DNA from: Vreelandella songnenensis
GTDB lineage: Bacteria; Pseudomonadota; Gammaproteobacteria; Pseudomonadales; Halomonadaceae
Length of the DNA stretch: 62,944 bases
NCBI RefSeq assembly: GCF_003002925.1
Contig: NZ_PVTK01000013.1
Location: 1 to 62,944 of the forward strand
Direction: 5' to 3'
Position numbers and translations under genes: made by a program. Below are positions 46,368-57,172 of this stretch, in pieces; the stretch's first letter is position 1; the number at the start of each line of letters is the position of its first letter. The notes under the pieces are model-generated. The model saw only the letters and a list, made by a program, of their open reading frames with translations. It did not search any database and was not told the DNA's origin.

Positions 46368-47576
46368 TTAAAAGCTGTCGCCGGGTATGCGCACAGCGCC
46401 TTCCATCAATACTCGGGCGCTGCGGCTCATTACCGCTTTTTCAATGTACCACCCCCCATTCACGAAGCTGGCTTCTGCTCCAACCCGCAGGCTGCCCGAA
46501 GGGTGCCCGAAGGTAACAGCGTGACGTTTGCCTGAGTCAGGCTTGCCACTGACTGCGGCCAGATTGACCAGCGTGCCTTCAATGGCGGCAGCGGCGGCAA
46601 TGGCAACGGCCGCGGTGCCCATCATGGCGTGATGCAGCTTGCCCATGGAAAGCGCCCTTACCAGCAGGTCGATATCCGCCGCCCTTACCTCCTTGCCACT
46701 GGAAGAGACGTAATCTGCTGCCGGGGCAACGAACGCCACCTTGGGCGTATGCTGGCGGCTGGCGGCTTCGCTGATATCACCAATCAGCCCCATACGCAGC
46801 GCCCCGTGCGCACGAATGGTTTCAAACATCTCGAGCGCCTGATCATCACCGTTAATCACTGCCTGCAGCTCAGTACCCGTATAGCCGAGATCGAGAGCAT
46901 TGATAAACACCGTGGGAATACCGGCGTTGATCAGGGTGGCCTTGAGCAGGCCTACGCCCGGCACATCCAGCTCATCAACCAGGTTGCCGGTAGGAAAAAT
47001 GGCCCCTTCACCCTCGGCTGGATCCATGAACGCGACTGGGATTTCGGCAGCGGGAAAGGTTACGCCATCGAGCTCGAAATCCCCGGTCTCCTGCACCTCA
47101 CCATTGACGACAGGCACCTGGGATACGATGGTTTTCTGAATGTTCACCTGCCAGATGCGCACCTCGACCACGCCGTCTTGTGGGATGCGTGCGGCATCCA
47201 CCAGGCCATTCGCCACCGCAAAAGGGCCAACCGCCGCGGAAAGGTTGCCGCAGTTGCCGCTCCAGTCCACGTAGGGCTTGTCGATGGCAACCTGACCAAA
47301 CAGGTAGTCCACGTCGTGCTCGGCGGATTCACTTTTCGACAGGATGACCGCCTTGCTGGTACTGGAGGTGGCGCCGCCCATGCCATCGATCTGCTTTTCA
47401 TACGGGTCGGGGCTGCCGATGACGCGCAGTAACAGCTTGTCACGAGCGGCCCCCGGTACCTGAGCGGCAGCGGGCAGATCGCCCAGCTTGAAAAATACGC
47501 CCTTGCTGGTGCCCCCGCGCATATAGGTCGCCGGAATGCTGATTTGTGGCGGGTAGGGGCGCGCGACGTCGTTCAT
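46368..47576 (-). CDS. prpF: AcnD-accessory protein PrpF
   Basis: A 402-residue protein of the diaminopimelate-epimerase fold that isomerises trans- to cis-aconitate-type product and lets AcnD work in the 2-methylcitrate cycle. The family start is YMRGGTSKGVFF, followed by WSGNCGNLSAAVGPFA. ATG at 47576 is 5 bp after GGAG; a GTG six bases earlier is unlikely. Last gene of prpR-prpB-prpC-acnD-prpF, 18 bp after acnD. Confidence 0.96.
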   Translation of the reverse strand: MNDVARPYPPQISIPATYMRGGTSKGVFFKLGDLPAAAQVPGAARDKLLLRVIGSPDPYEKQIDGMGGATSSTSKAVILSKSESAEHDVDYLFGQVAIDKPYVDWSGNCGNLSAAVGPFAVANGLVDAARIPQDGVVEVRIWQVNIQKTIVSQVPVVNGEVQETGDFELDGVTFPAAEIPVAFMDPAEGEGAIFPTGNLVDELDVPGVGLLKATLINAGIPTVFINALDLGYTGTELQAVINGDDQALEMFETIRAHGALRMGLIGDISEAASRQHTPKVAFVAPAADYVSSSGKEVRAADIDLLVRALSMGKLHHAMMGTAAVAIAAAAAIEGTLVNLAAVSGKPDSGKRHAVTFGHPSGSLRVGAEASFVNGGWYIEKAVMSRSARVLMEGAVRIPGDSF

Positions 47577-47594
47577 GTTCACTCCGTTAGCTTT

Positions 47595-50204
47595 TCAAGC
47601 AGCCGATGATTCGAGAAAGTCCTGAGCAAAGCGCTGCAGCACGCCGCCGGCGGTGTAAATCGACACCTCCTCGGCGGTATCCAGGCGGCACTTCACCACT
47701 ACGCGCTGGCGTTTCCCTTCACGGCGATGAATCACCAGGGTCAGCATGGCGCCTGGCGATACGGCACCTTCCACATCAAAGGTTTCGGTACCGTCCAGGC
47801 CAAGCGTCAGGCGCGTGGTGCCCGGCTCGAACTCCAGCGGCATCACGCCCATGCCGATCAGGTTGGTTCGGTGTATACGCTCGAAGCCTTCCGCGGCAAT
47901 CGCCTCGACACCGGCCAACGCCACCCCCTTGGCCGCCCAGTCCCGCGAGGAGCCCTGGCCGTAATCAGCGCCGGCAATGATGATCAGCGGCTGTTTACGC
48001 GCCATATAGGTCTCGATGGCTTCCCACATGCGCATTACCTGCCCTTCAGGCTCGACTCGAGCAAGCGAGCCCTGTTTCACGACACCGTCGGCATCGCGCA
48101 CCATTTCGTTATACAGCTTGGGATTGGCAAAGGTGGCACGCTGGGCGGTGAGATGATCCCCCCGGTGGGTGGCGTAGGAGTTGAAGTCCTCCTCGGGCAG
48201 GCCCATCTTGGCCAGGTACTCGCCCGCGGCGCTGCTCAGTTGAATGGCGTTGGAGGGCGACAGATGGTCGGTGGTGATATTGTCCGGCAGGATCGCCAGC
48301 GGACGCATGCCCTTGAGGGTACGCTCCTTGGCCATCTTGCCTTCCCAGTACGGTGGGCGGCGGATATAGGTGCTCTGGGGGCGCCAGTCGTACAGCGGGC
48401 TAACCTCGGTACGCGCGCTCTTGTCCAGGTCAAACATGGGAATGTAGGTCTGGCGGAACTGCTCGGGCTTCACCGCCGATTTCACGATAGCATCGATCTC
48501 TTCGTCGGCGGGCCAGATATCCTTCAAGGTAACGGGGTTGCCCGCCAGGTCGATGCCCAGCACGTCCTTTTCGATATCAAAACGGATCGTTCCCGCAATG
48601 GCGTAGGCCACTACCAGCGGGGGCGAGGCCAGAAAGGCCTGCTGGGCGTTGGGATGAATCCGCCCATCGAAGTTGCGGTTACCCGAAAGCACGGCGGTGG
48701 CGTAAAGATCGCGCCGGGTAATCTCTTCCTCGATTTTCGGGTCCAGCGCCCCGGACATACCGTTGCAGGTGGTGCAGGCATAGGCCACGACGCCAAAGCC
48801 AAGCGCTTCAAGCTCGCTCATCAATCCGGCTTCTTCCAGATACATCTTGACGGTCTTGGAGCCCGGCGCCAGCGACGACTTCACCCAGGGCTTGCGGATA
48901 AGCCCCAAGCGGTTGGCGTTACGGGCGATCAATCCGGCAGCCACCATGTTGCGCGGGTTCGACGTATTGGTACAGCTGGTAATGGCGGCGATAATCACCG
49001 CGCCATCGGGCATGCGGCCGGCACGCTCCTCATCGCGTGCCGCCTCCAGGCCCACGGCGATACCGCGCGCCACAAGCTCCGAGGTCGGCAGGTGCGCATG
49101 GGGATTGGAAGGCCCGGCCAGAGTGCGGGTCACCGAAGAGAGATCAAAGCGCAGCAGGCGCTCGTACTCGACGCCTTTCAGGCTATCCGCCCAGAGGCCG
49201 GTATGTTTGGCGTAGGTTTCCACCAGCGCCACCTGCTCATCTTCGCGTCCGGTCAGCTTCAGGTAGTCGATGGTCTGGCCGTCGATGTAGAACATCGCCG
49301 CCGTCGCACCATACTCGGGCGTCATGTTCGAAATGGTCGCGCGGTCACCGATGGTCAGCGCATCGGCGCCTTCACCGAAAAATTCAAGATAGGCGCCGAC
49401 TACCCGCTCGCGGCGCAGAAACTCGGTAATAGCCAATACCATATCCGTACCGGTGATCCCCGGCTGCAGCTTGCCGGCAAGCCCCACGCCGACGATATCC
49501 GGCAGGCGCATCATGGAAGCCCGCCCCAGCATCACGCTCTCGGCCTCGAGTCCACCGACGCCCACGGAAATCACTCCCAGGGCATCCACCATGGGCGTGT
49601 GGCTATCAGTGCCCACGCAGGTATCCGGGTAGGCAATGCCGTCACGGTTCTGCACCACTGGCGACATCTTCTCCAGGTTGATCTGATGCATGATGCCGTT
49701 GCCGGGCGGGATCACATCGACGTTCTCGAAGGCTGTCTTGGTCCAGTTGATAAAGTGAAAGCGGTCGTCGTTGCGGCGGTCTTCGATGGCACGGTTTTTC
49801 TCGAACGCGCCTTCTTCAAAGCCTGCGTGCTCGACGGCCAGGGAGTGATCGACAATCAGCTGGGTCGGCACCACGGGGTTGACCTTGGCAGGGTCGCCGC
49901 CCTTCTCGGCAATCGCATCGCGCAGTCCGGCCAGGTCCACCAGCGCCGTCTGGCCCAGAATGTCGTGACACACCACCCGCGCCGGATACCAGGGGAAATC
50001 CAGGTCGCGCCGCCGCTCGATCAACTGGATCAGGGCATCGGTCAGCAGCGCCGGGGCGCAGCGGCGCACCAGCTGCTCGGCGAGCACGCGCGAGGTATAG
50101 GGAAGCTTGGCATAGGCGCCAGGCTGGATGTCTTCCACCGCCTCGCGAGCGTCGAAAAACTCGAGCTCGGTACCAGGCAGCGGTTTACGGTAGCGGGTAT
50201 TCAT
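47595..50204 (-). CDS. acnD: Fe/S-dependent 2-methylcitrate dehydratase AcnD
   Basis: An 869-residue aconitase-family enzyme. The three 4Fe-4S cysteines are in ITSCTNTSNP and ACTTCNGM (two). It dehydrates 2-methylcitrate to 2-methylaconitate, replacing PrpD in this pathway version, and needs PrpF. ATG at 50204 gives the family N-terminus MNTRYRKPLPGTELEFFD. The 63-bp gap to prpC holds a GC-rich hairpin (GGCCCGG/CCGGGCC, 50238-50260). Confidence 0.97.
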   Translation of the reverse strand: MNTRYRKPLPGTELEFFDAREAVEDIQPGAYAKLPYTSRVLAEQLVRRCAPALLTDALIQLIERRRDLDFPWYPARVVCHDILGQTALVDLAGLRDAIAEKGGDPAKVNPVVPTQLIVDHSLAVEHAGFEEGAFEKNRAIEDRRNDDRFHFINWTKTAFENVDVIPPGNGIMHQINLEKMSPVVQNRDGIAYPDTCVGTDSHTPMVDALGVISVGVGGLEAESVMLGRASMMRLPDIVGVGLAGKLQPGITGTDMVLAITEFLRRERVVGAYLEFFGEGADALTIGDRATISNMTPEYGATAAMFYIDGQTIDYLKLTGREDEQVALVETYAKHTGLWADSLKGVEYERLLRFDLSSVTRTLAGPSNPHAHLPTSELVARGIAVGLEAARDEERAGRMPDGAVIIAAITSCTNTSNPRNMVAAGLIARNANRLGLIRKPWVKSSLAPGSKTVKMYLEEAGLMSELEALGFGVVAYACTTCNGMSGALDPKIEEEITRRDLYATAVLSGNRNFDGRIHPNAQQAFLASPPLVVAYAIAGTIRFDIEKDVLGIDLAGNPVTLKDIWPADEEIDAIVKSAVKPEQFRQTYIPMFDLDKSARTEVSPLYDWRPQSTYIRRPPYWEGKMAKERTLKGMRPLAILPDNITTDHLSPSNAIQLSSAAGEYLAKMGLPEEDFNSYATHRGDHLTAQRATFANPKLYNEMVRDADGVVKQGSLARVEPEGQVMRMWEAIETYMARKQPLIIIAGADYGQGSSRDWAAKGVALAGVEAIAAEGFERIHRTNLIGMGVMPLEFEPGTTRLTLGLDGTETFDVEGAVSPGAMLTLVIHRREGKRQRVVVKCRLDTAEEVSIYTAGGVLQRFAQDFLESSAA

Positions 50205-50267
50205 GGCAGCGGACTCACGCAAAGGGGCAAGAATTCAGGCCCGGCAGCTTGGGCCGGGCCACGCGGG

Positions 50268-51395
50268 TCAATCACGCGCTTCTATCGGCACCCATGCACT
50301 CTTCTCGGGGCCGGTGTAATCCGCGCTGGGGCGAATGATACGATTGTTGGCACGCTGCTCGAATACGTGAGCCGCCCAGCCGGTAACGCGCGACATCACA
50401 AAGATCGGCGTAAACAGCTTGGTAGGAATATCCATGAAGTGATAGGCGCTTGCGTGGAAGAAATCCGCGTTACAGAACAGCTTCTTCTCACGCCACATCA
50501 CCTCTTCCACGCGCTCGGATACCGGATAGAGCACGTCATCGTTCACGTCTTCAGAGAGCTTTCTGGACCACTGCTTGATGATCTCGTTGCGCGGGTCGGA
50601 CTCGCGGTAGATGGCATGCCCAAAGCCCATTATCTTGTCCTTGCGCTCCAGCATGGCCATGATCTTGCTTTCCGCCTCTTCCGGCGATGACCACTGCTCG
50701 ATCATCGCCATGGCCGCTTCGTTCGCGCCACCGTGCAGCGGGCCGCGCAGCGAGCCAATCGCACCGGTCACGCAGGAGTGCATGTCGGAAAGCGTCGAAG
50801 CGCACACCCGGGCGGTAAAGGTCGAGGCGTTGAACTCGTGCTCAGCGTAGAGAATCAGCGAAACGTTCATGACGCGCGCGTGCAGCTCGGAGGCAGGCTC
50901 ACCGCGCAGCATGTTGAGAAAATGCCCGCCGATGGAAACATCATCGGTTTGCGTGTCGATGCGCACGCCGTCGTGAGAAAAACGGTACCAGTAACAGATG
51001 ATCGAGGGTAATACGGCCAGCAGGCGGTCGGCCACGTCCTGCTGCTGATCGAAATTCTCTTCGGTTTCAAGATTGCCCAGCATCGAGGTTCCGGTGCGCA
51101 TCACATCCATCGGATGGGCATCCTTGGGAATCTGCTCCAGCACGGTTTTCAGCGCATCGGGCAGTCCGCGCAGGCGCTTGAGGCGGTCGATGTAGTGGTC
51201 AAGCTCGGCCTGATTGGGCAGCTTGCCTTTCAGCAGCAGGTAGGCCACTTCTTCGAACCTGGCCTTTTCGGCAAGCTCCTTGATATCAAAGCCACGGTAG
51301 GTCAGGCCCGAGCCTGTCTTGCCTACCGTACACAGCGCGGTGGAACCGGCGCTCTGGCCGCGTAGTCCTGCACCTGTCACGGGTTTATCAGCCAT
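50268..51395 (-). CDS. prpC: 2-methylcitrate synthase
   Basis: A 375-residue citrate-synthase-family enzyme condensing propionyl-CoA with oxaloacetate. Seen: GLTYRGFDIKELAEK start typical of PrpC, MDVMRTGTSMLG, catalytic His in HGGANEAAM and GFGHAIYR. Length fits the dimeric PrpC type rather than the larger gltA. AGGAGACAC upstream of the ATG. Confidence 0.97.
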   Translation of the reverse strand: MADKPVTGAGLRGQSAGSTALCTVGKTGSGLTYRGFDIKELAEKARFEEVAYLLLKGKLPNQAELDHYIDRLKRLRGLPDALKTVLEQIPKDAHPMDVMRTGTSMLGNLETEENFDQQQDVADRLLAVLPSIICYWYRFSHDGVRIDTQTDDVSIGGHFLNMLRGEPASELHARVMNVSLILYAEHEFNASTFTARVCASTLSDMHSCVTGAIGSLRGPLHGGANEAAMAMIEQWSSPEEAESKIMAMLERKDKIMGFGHAIYRESDPRNEIIKQWSRKLSEDVNDDVLYPVSERVEEVMWREKKLFCNADFFHASAYHFMDIPTKLFTPIFVMSRVTGWAAHVFEQRANNRIIRPSADYTGPEKSAWVPIEARD

Positions 51396-51454
51396 GGTGT
51401 GTCTCCTGTTACGCGTTTATTGTTGGTCGTTAGGCAGCTTTTCACATCTCGTAG

Positions 51455-52345
51455 CTACTGATCGCCGCCGTTTTCGGCGAATAGCGCGTCCAGCTTCTGC
51501 TCGAAATCGTGGTAGTTGAGAAAGTCGTAAAGCTCGTCGCGGGTCTGCATGAGAGGCACTACCTCTTTCTGGTGGCCGTTATCCAGAATGCTTTGGTAGA
51601 CCTTGAGCGCGGCGGCGTTCATGGCGCGAAACGCGGAGAGCGGATAGAGCACCATGCGACAACCCACGTCGCCAAGCTCTGTCTGGGTGAACAGCGGCGT
51701 GGCGCCGAACTCGGTGATATTGGCCAGAATCGGCGCATTGACGCGCTCGCAAAAGGCCTTGTAGTCATCCAGGGTATGCACCGCTTCGGCGAAGATGGCA
51801 TCTGCCCCCGCTTCTATGCAGGCGTTGGCTCGCTCGATGGCGGCATCCAGGCCCTCTTTCTGGAACGCATCGGTGCGTGCGATCAGATAGAAGTCTGGGT
51901 CGATCCGCGCGTCTGCAGCGGCCTTGATCCGGTCGACCATTTCCTGCTGAGAGACAATCGCCTTGTTCGGCCGGTGACCGCAGCGCTTCTGCGCCACTTG
52001 GTCCTCCATATGCACCGCCGCAACCCCTGCACGCTGCATCTCCTTTACGGTGCGGGCAATGTTGAAAGCCCCGCCCCAGCCGGTATCGATATCCACCAGC
52101 AGCGGAAGCTCTGTAGCTCCACAGATGCGGTGGGCGTCCTCCACCACGTCATTCATGGTCGTCATGCCCAGATCCGGCAGCCCGAAGGAGGCATTGGCCA
52201 CACCGCCACCGGAAAGGTAGATCGCCTGGTGGCCCACCCGCTCGGCCATCAGCGCGGTATATGCATTGATGGTGCCTAAGATGGGCAGCGGGCGGCTGGC
52301 TTCTAGCGCGGCTCTGAAGCGGGCGCCGGGACTAAGTGTCGACAT
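51455..52345 (-). CDS. prpB: 2-methylisocitrate lyase
   Basis: A 296-residue isocitrate-lyase-superfamily enzyme that splits 2-methylisocitrate into pyruvate and succinate, ending the propionate pathway. Metal-binding [10 protein letters not shown] and active-site Cys in KRCGHRPNK are intact. AGGAG before the ATG. First enzyme gene, 36 bp after the GntR regulator. Confidence 0.97.
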   Translation of the reverse strand: MSTLSPGARFRAALEASRPLPILGTINAYTALMAERVGHQAIYLSGGGVANASFGLPDLGMTTMNDVVEDAHRICGATELPLLVDIDTGWGGAFNIARTVKEMQRAGVAAVHMEDQVAQKRCGHRPNKAIVSQQEMVDRIKAAADARIDPDFYLIARTDAFQKEGLDAAIERANACIEAGADAIFAEAVHTLDDYKAFCERVNAPILANITEFGATPLFTQTELGDVGCRMVLYPLSAFRAMNAAALKVYQSILDNGHQKEVVPLMQTRDELYDFLNYHDFEQKLDALFAENGGDQ

Positions 52346-52381
52346 GATGAATGGCTCCTGAACAATATAGGGCGGGCCGTG

Positions 52382-53122
52382 CTATTCGACCGGCGATGAA
52401 GAGTGCTGTTTGAGAATGGCTGCGTAGCGATCTGCCACGTTGGCCCGGGACGCGCTGACATGGCGGCGCATGAGCAGCTCGGCAAGCTCGGCGTCTCCTG
52501 CCTCGATGGCATCCACGATGCGGTGATGCTCGACAAAGGCGCGCTGCGGGCGCGTGCCGCTGGCACTGAACTGGGTACGATAGAGGCGAACCAGGTAGTA
52601 AAGGTCGTTGCACAAAAGGCTCATCAACATCTTGTTGTGACTGCCTTGCACGATGCGATAGTGAAAGTCGAGATCGCCTTCACGCTGGTAGTAAGCTTCA
52701 CCACGCTGCAGGTCGGCCTGGCTCTCATGCAGGGCCAGCACATCGCGCAGGCCCTGGATCTCCTCGGCGGACATGTGCTCGGCGGCGAGCCTTGCGGCCA
52801 TGCTTTCAAGCGCCTCGCGAACGTCAAACAGCTCGATCAATTCTTTCATCGACAGCTTGACCACGCGGGCGCCTACATGGGGTACGCGCTCGATCAGCCG
52901 GTGCGATTCCAGCCGGCGCATGGCCTCACGCAGAGGCCCGCGCGAGATGCCGTAGGTCTTGGCAAGCCCCGGCTCGGTAATCTTGCTGCCCGGCGCCAGC
53001 ACACCGCGTACAATGTCGCTTTGCAGCTGATGAAATACCCGCTCGGCGAGGGTGCGCACTTCGGGCGTTACCATTTCAGGTGGCGACTCGGCGGAGTAGG
53101 AAGAAGAAACGGTTAAGCTCAT
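52382..53122 (-). CDS. prpR: GntR-family (FCD) regulator of the propionate operon
   Basis: A 246-residue regulator with an N-terminal winged helix (about 21-90, KTYGISRGPLREAMRRLE) and a C-terminal FCD ligand domain whose metal-binding residues include the Asp and His of FDVREALE and the downstream DLDFHYRIVQGSHN. Orthologous in place and type to the GntR regulator that heads the Pseudomonas prp operon. M1 at 53122 abuts a perfect palindrome and has no good ribosome site; Met17 (53074) is an alternative start giving 230 residues. It likely represses its own operon and responds to 2-methylcitrate, by analogy. Confidence 0.9.
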   Translation of the reverse strand: MSLTVSSSYSAESPPEMVTPEVRTLAERVFHQLQSDIVRGVLAPGSKITEPGLAKTYGISRGPLREAMRRLESHRLIERVPHVGARVVKLSMKELIELFDVREALESMAARLAAEHMSAEEIQGLRDVLALHESQADLQRGEAYYQREGDLDFHYRIVQGSHNKMLMSLLCNDLYYLVRLYRTQFSASGTRPQRAFVEHHRIVDAIEAGDAELAELLMRRHVSASRANVADRYAAILKQHSSSPVE

Positions 53123-53124
53123 GG

Positions 53125-53142
53125 TTAATTGTCGACAATTAA
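53125..53142. promoter_or_regulatory. Likely PrpR operator
   Basis: TTAATTGTCGACAATTAA, a perfect 18-bp palindrome containing the TNGTNNNACNA form of FCD-type GntR sites, placed 3 bp before the prpR ATG, where binding would block transcription or initiation. Confidence 0.75.
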
Positions 53143-53244
53143 GAAAGTAGAGAAACTTTAGCCTTGCACGTTTAAACCGTCAACCTCGTTATCTAGCCCT
53201 TTGTTGCATCTTTCGTTGTAGGCGGAAAGTCTAGCATCACCAAC

Positions 53245-53256
53245 ACTGTCAACAAT
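53245..53256. promoter_or_regulatory. Second, weaker PrpR-like site
   Basis: ACTGTCAACAAT (minus: ATTGTTGACAGT) matches the core of the main palindrome with two changes, 102 bp further upstream in the prpR-pabB divergent region. Could allow looping. Confidence 0.4.
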
Positions 53257-53355
53257 CTCTCCTCAAGCGTGAGAAATGCGTCAACCGAGTGACTGGTGCC
53301 GGCGTTCAACGCCCTCTAAGATAAGCGGCCCTTTTACCGGCTAGGCGTTTGCTCC

Positions 53356-54720
53356 ATGACCACGGCATTGTCGATCTCCACTCTGCCCTACTCTTCTGAT
53401 CCACTGCAGTTGTTTGACGCGCTTCGCCAACGTCCAGGTGCGGTGCTGCTGGATAGCGGTCGACCGGTAGCGCAAGGACGTTTTGACATCATCAGCAGTG
53501 ACCCCCTGGCAACGCTTGAAGTAAGCGCTGAGGGAGTGCCTGCCTTGATAACCGCCGGGCCCGAGTTTCCCGCACTGCCTTCCGGCGACAGCTTTGCCCA
53601 GCAGCAGTGGCTGCTTGAGCAACTGCCCTTCCCATGCACTGGCGCATGGGCACTCGATAGTGAGCTGCCTTTCATGGGGGGCCTGATCGGCTACTGGGGC
53701 TATGACTTGGGCCGGGAGCGCCTGATCAAGGCGCAGCAACCCGATGTGACGAGGCTTCCTCAGGCACGCCTTGGCCTATATGACTGGTGCATTACCCTTG
53801 ATCACGTAACCCATGAGACGTGGCTGATCGCCACTGACGAGCGCCGCGAGCAGGTGCTGGCGTGGCTGCAGGCGCCGCCAGCGACCGCTTCCTTCAACCT
53901 GACCGAGCCTTTCAAGGGCGAGCTTGAACGCTGCGACTACGCCGAGCGCTTTGCCGCCGTACAACGCTACATCCGCGCTGGCGACTGCTACCAGATCAAT
54001 CTTGCCCAGCGCTTTTCAGCGGCTTACGAAGGCGATGAGTGGCAGGCCTACCTGCGCCTGCGCAATGCCACGCCCACGCCTTTCTCGGGGTTTATGGCCT
54101 GGGGCGATCACGCCGTTCTTTCACTTTCACCGGAACGCTTCATTCAAAGCCGCAACGGCCTGGTGGAAACACGCCCGATCAAGGGCACCCGGCCACGGGG
54201 CGCCACGCCGAAGGAAGACGCGGCCCTTGCCGAGCAGCTATTGGCCAGCACCAAGGACCGCGCCGAGAACGTGATGATCGTTGACCTGCTGCGTAACGAC
54301 CTGGGGCGAGTATGCAAGCCGGGCACCATCAGCGTTCCTCAGCTGTGTCAGTTGGAGAGCTATCCTAACGTGCATCATCTGGTAAGCGTCGTGAAGGGCG
54401 AGCTTGCCGCTGACGCCTCACCGCTTTCTCTGCTGTCGGCGGCCTTTCCCGGCGGCTCTATTACCGGCGCTCCCAAGATCCGCGCCATGCAGATCATTGC
54501 CGAACTGGAGCCATGCCAACGCAGCGTCTACTGCGGTAGCCTGGGCTATGTGGATGTGCGTGGCAGCATGGATACCTCGATTACGATTCGCACCTTTGTG
54601 GCAAGCGAGGGCCGGCTGCACGTGTGGGGCGGCGGCGGCCTGGTAGCCGATTCGACGCTTGACGAGGAGTACGTGGAAACGCTGGACAAGATTCGCCATC
54701 TCATCAAGGCACTGGAATAA
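53356..54720 (+). CDS. pabB: Aminodeoxychorismate synthase component I
   Basis: A 454-residue chorismate-binding enzyme aminating chorismate for folate synthesis. The catalytic PIKGTRPR motif carries the Lys diagnostic for PabB over TrpE-like proteins; the DLLRNDLGRVC, GGSITGAPK and YCGSLGY motifs are intact. Divergent from prpR. No glutaminase subunit gene is adjacent. Confidence 0.95.
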   Translation: MTTALSISTLPYSSDPLQLFDALRQRPGAVLLDSGRPVAQGRFDIISSDPLATLEVSAEGVPALITAGPEFPALPSGDSFAQQQWLLEQLPFPCTGAWALDSELPFMGGLIGYWGYDLGRERLIKAQQPDVTRLPQARLGLYDWCITLDHVTHETWLIATDERREQVLAWLQAPPATASFNLTEPFKGELERCDYAERFAAVQRYIRAGDCYQINLAQRFSAAYEGDEWQAYLRLRNATPTPFSGFMAWGDHAVLSLSPERFIQSRNGLVETRPIKGTRPRGATPKEDAALAEQLLASTKDRAENVMIVDLLRNDLGRVCKPGTISVPQLCQLESYPNVHHLVSVVKGELAADASPLSLLSAAFPGGSITGAPKIRAMQIIAELEPCQRSVYCGSLGYVDVRGSMDTSITIRTFVASEGRLHVWGGGGLVADSTLDEEYVETLDKIRHLIKALE

Positions 54721-54837
54721 GCAGACTGAGTGTTAAATCAAAATGGAATATAAACGCCAAACCAAACGGTATTGGGGGGTCAAAGGCGCAGTTTGATAGC
54801 CTAGCCACACGGTTTATCAACATGACAAGGAGGCACC

Positions 54838-55458
54838 ATGTCCTCATCGCTTGAAGCGATCAACCGCGACCTGGGCAATAACCCCCAGGCGCTTATCGAG
54901 TGGGCCTTGACCCAGGGCGAACGACCCATCTGCACGACCAACTTCCGGCCATTCGAAGCGGTCATTCTGCACATGGTCACTCAGGTGCGCCCGGATATGC
55001 CCATCGTGTGGATGGATAGCGGCTACAACACCGAAGCCACTTACCAGTTCGCCGACGCAGTGATCAAGCAGCTCGGCCTGAACATTGTAAGTTTTGTGCC
55101 TGAACGTACGCGGGCACACCGTGAAGCGCTGGAAGGTGCCATGCCCGGCATCGATGACCCGCGCCACGCTGCCTTTACGCAAGAGGTCAAGATCGAGCCG
55201 TTTGAGCGCGCCCTGAACGAGATGCGCCCGGATATCTGGTTCACTGCGCTGCGCGCCGAAGATACCCCGGAACGGGCCAGGATGCAGCCGGTCAGCCGCA
55301 ATAGCGACGGCCTGGTGAAAGTCGCGCCGCTCTTGCACTGGAGCGCCAAGGAGATGTATCAATACCTGGAGGCTCACGGCCTGCCGAACAACTTCGACTA
55401 CTTCGACCCCACCAAGGTGGAAGAGAAGCGCGAATGCGGGCTGCATCTGCAGCACTGA
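54838..55458 (+). CDS. cysH: PAPS reductase family protein CysH (short form)
   Basis: A 206-residue phosphoadenylyl-sulfate reductase-type protein, which would reduce PAPS to sulfite with thioredoxin or glutaredoxin. Seen: the P-loop-like TTNFRPFEAVIL, WMDSGYNTEATYQ, WFTALRAEDTPERARM, and the catalytic Cys in the C-terminal KRECGLH. There are no 4Fe-4S cysteine pairs, so it is the PAPS rather than the APS type. Between HGLPNNFDYFD and ECGLH it lacks a stretch of about 20 residues (the GDTHTTRKW region) present in E. coli CysH, which makes it about 40 residues shorter overall. AAGGAGG ribosome site. Convergent with cysB. Confidence 0.85.
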   Translation: MSSSLEAINRDLGNNPQALIEWALTQGERPICTTNFRPFEAVILHMVTQVRPDMPIVWMDSGYNTEATYQFADAVIKQLGLNIVSFVPERTRAHREALEGAMPGIDDPRHAAFTQEVKIEPFERALNEMRPDIWFTALRAEDTPERARMQPVSRNSDGLVKVAPLLHWSAKEMYQYLEAHGLPNNFDYFDPTKVEEKRECGLHLQH

Positions 55459-55514
55459 CCCGCCTGCTGACCTGGCGGCGGCCCATACGCCAGGTCAGCA
55501 GCGTTATGCTTGAT

Positions 55515-56807
<1,293 letters not shown>

Positions 56808-57131
56808 ATGGCTAATAATGTTGATGTCACCAACGCCAATTTTGAGCAAGAAGTTCTCAATGCCGAACAGCCTGTCCTGCTGAAGTTCTGGGCGCCCTGG
56901 TGTGGTCCATGTAAAGTTATGGCGCCTGTGGTTGATGAAGTGGCTGCCGAGCGCGGCGACAATCTGAAAGTGGTTAGTGTAAACGTCGACGACGCACCGG
57001 AAATTGCCGCGGAGCAAGGTGTGCGCGGTGTACCTACGGTGATGCTGTTCAAGTCCGGTACCAAGGTCGCTTCACTGGTTGGCGCGCAGTCCAAGACGCA
57101 GTTGACTCAGTTCATCGATCAAAACGCCTGA
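56808..57131 (+). CDS. trxA: Thioredoxin 1
   Basis: A 107-residue thioredoxin with WCGPCK (Cys32, Cys35) and cis-Pro in RGVPTVMLF. ATG at 56808 with GGGAG; an upstream start at 56748 adds 20 unconserved residues. Supplies electrons to ribonucleotide reductase and PAPS reductase, so its location near cysH/cysB is apt. It is not followed by rho as in many relatives. Confidence 0.97.
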   Translation: MANNVDVTNANFEQEVLNAEQPVLLKFWAPWCGPCKVMAPVVDEVAAERGDNLKVVSVNVDDAPEIAAEQGVRGVPTVMLFKSGTKVASLVGAQSKTQLTQFIDQNA

Positions 57132-57138
57132 TGCGCAT

Positions 57139-57166
57139 GACAACCGCCGGCTTGCCGGCGGTTGTC
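57139..57166. terminator. Hairpin between convergent trxA and the PerM-like gene
   Basis: Perfect 13-bp stem GACAACCGCCGGC / GCCGGCGGTTGTC around TT, followed by GCTT on the plus strand. Probable bidirectional terminator despite a poor T-run. Confidence 0.65.
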
Positions 57167-57172
57167 GCTTGC

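Noticed and set aside
47727..50690. 987-codon open frame on the plus strand, antisense to acnD and prpC
   Set aside because: GC-rich coding DNA often leaves the opposite strand open. The predicted protein is rich in Gly, His and Arg without motifs, while the minus-strand frames encode complete, recognisable enzymes.
54793..54820. TTGATA-N16-TATCAA as cysH promoter
   Set aside because: It would place the transcript start within the ribosome site; spacing makes it unlikely, and a CysB-activated promoter need not have a good -35.
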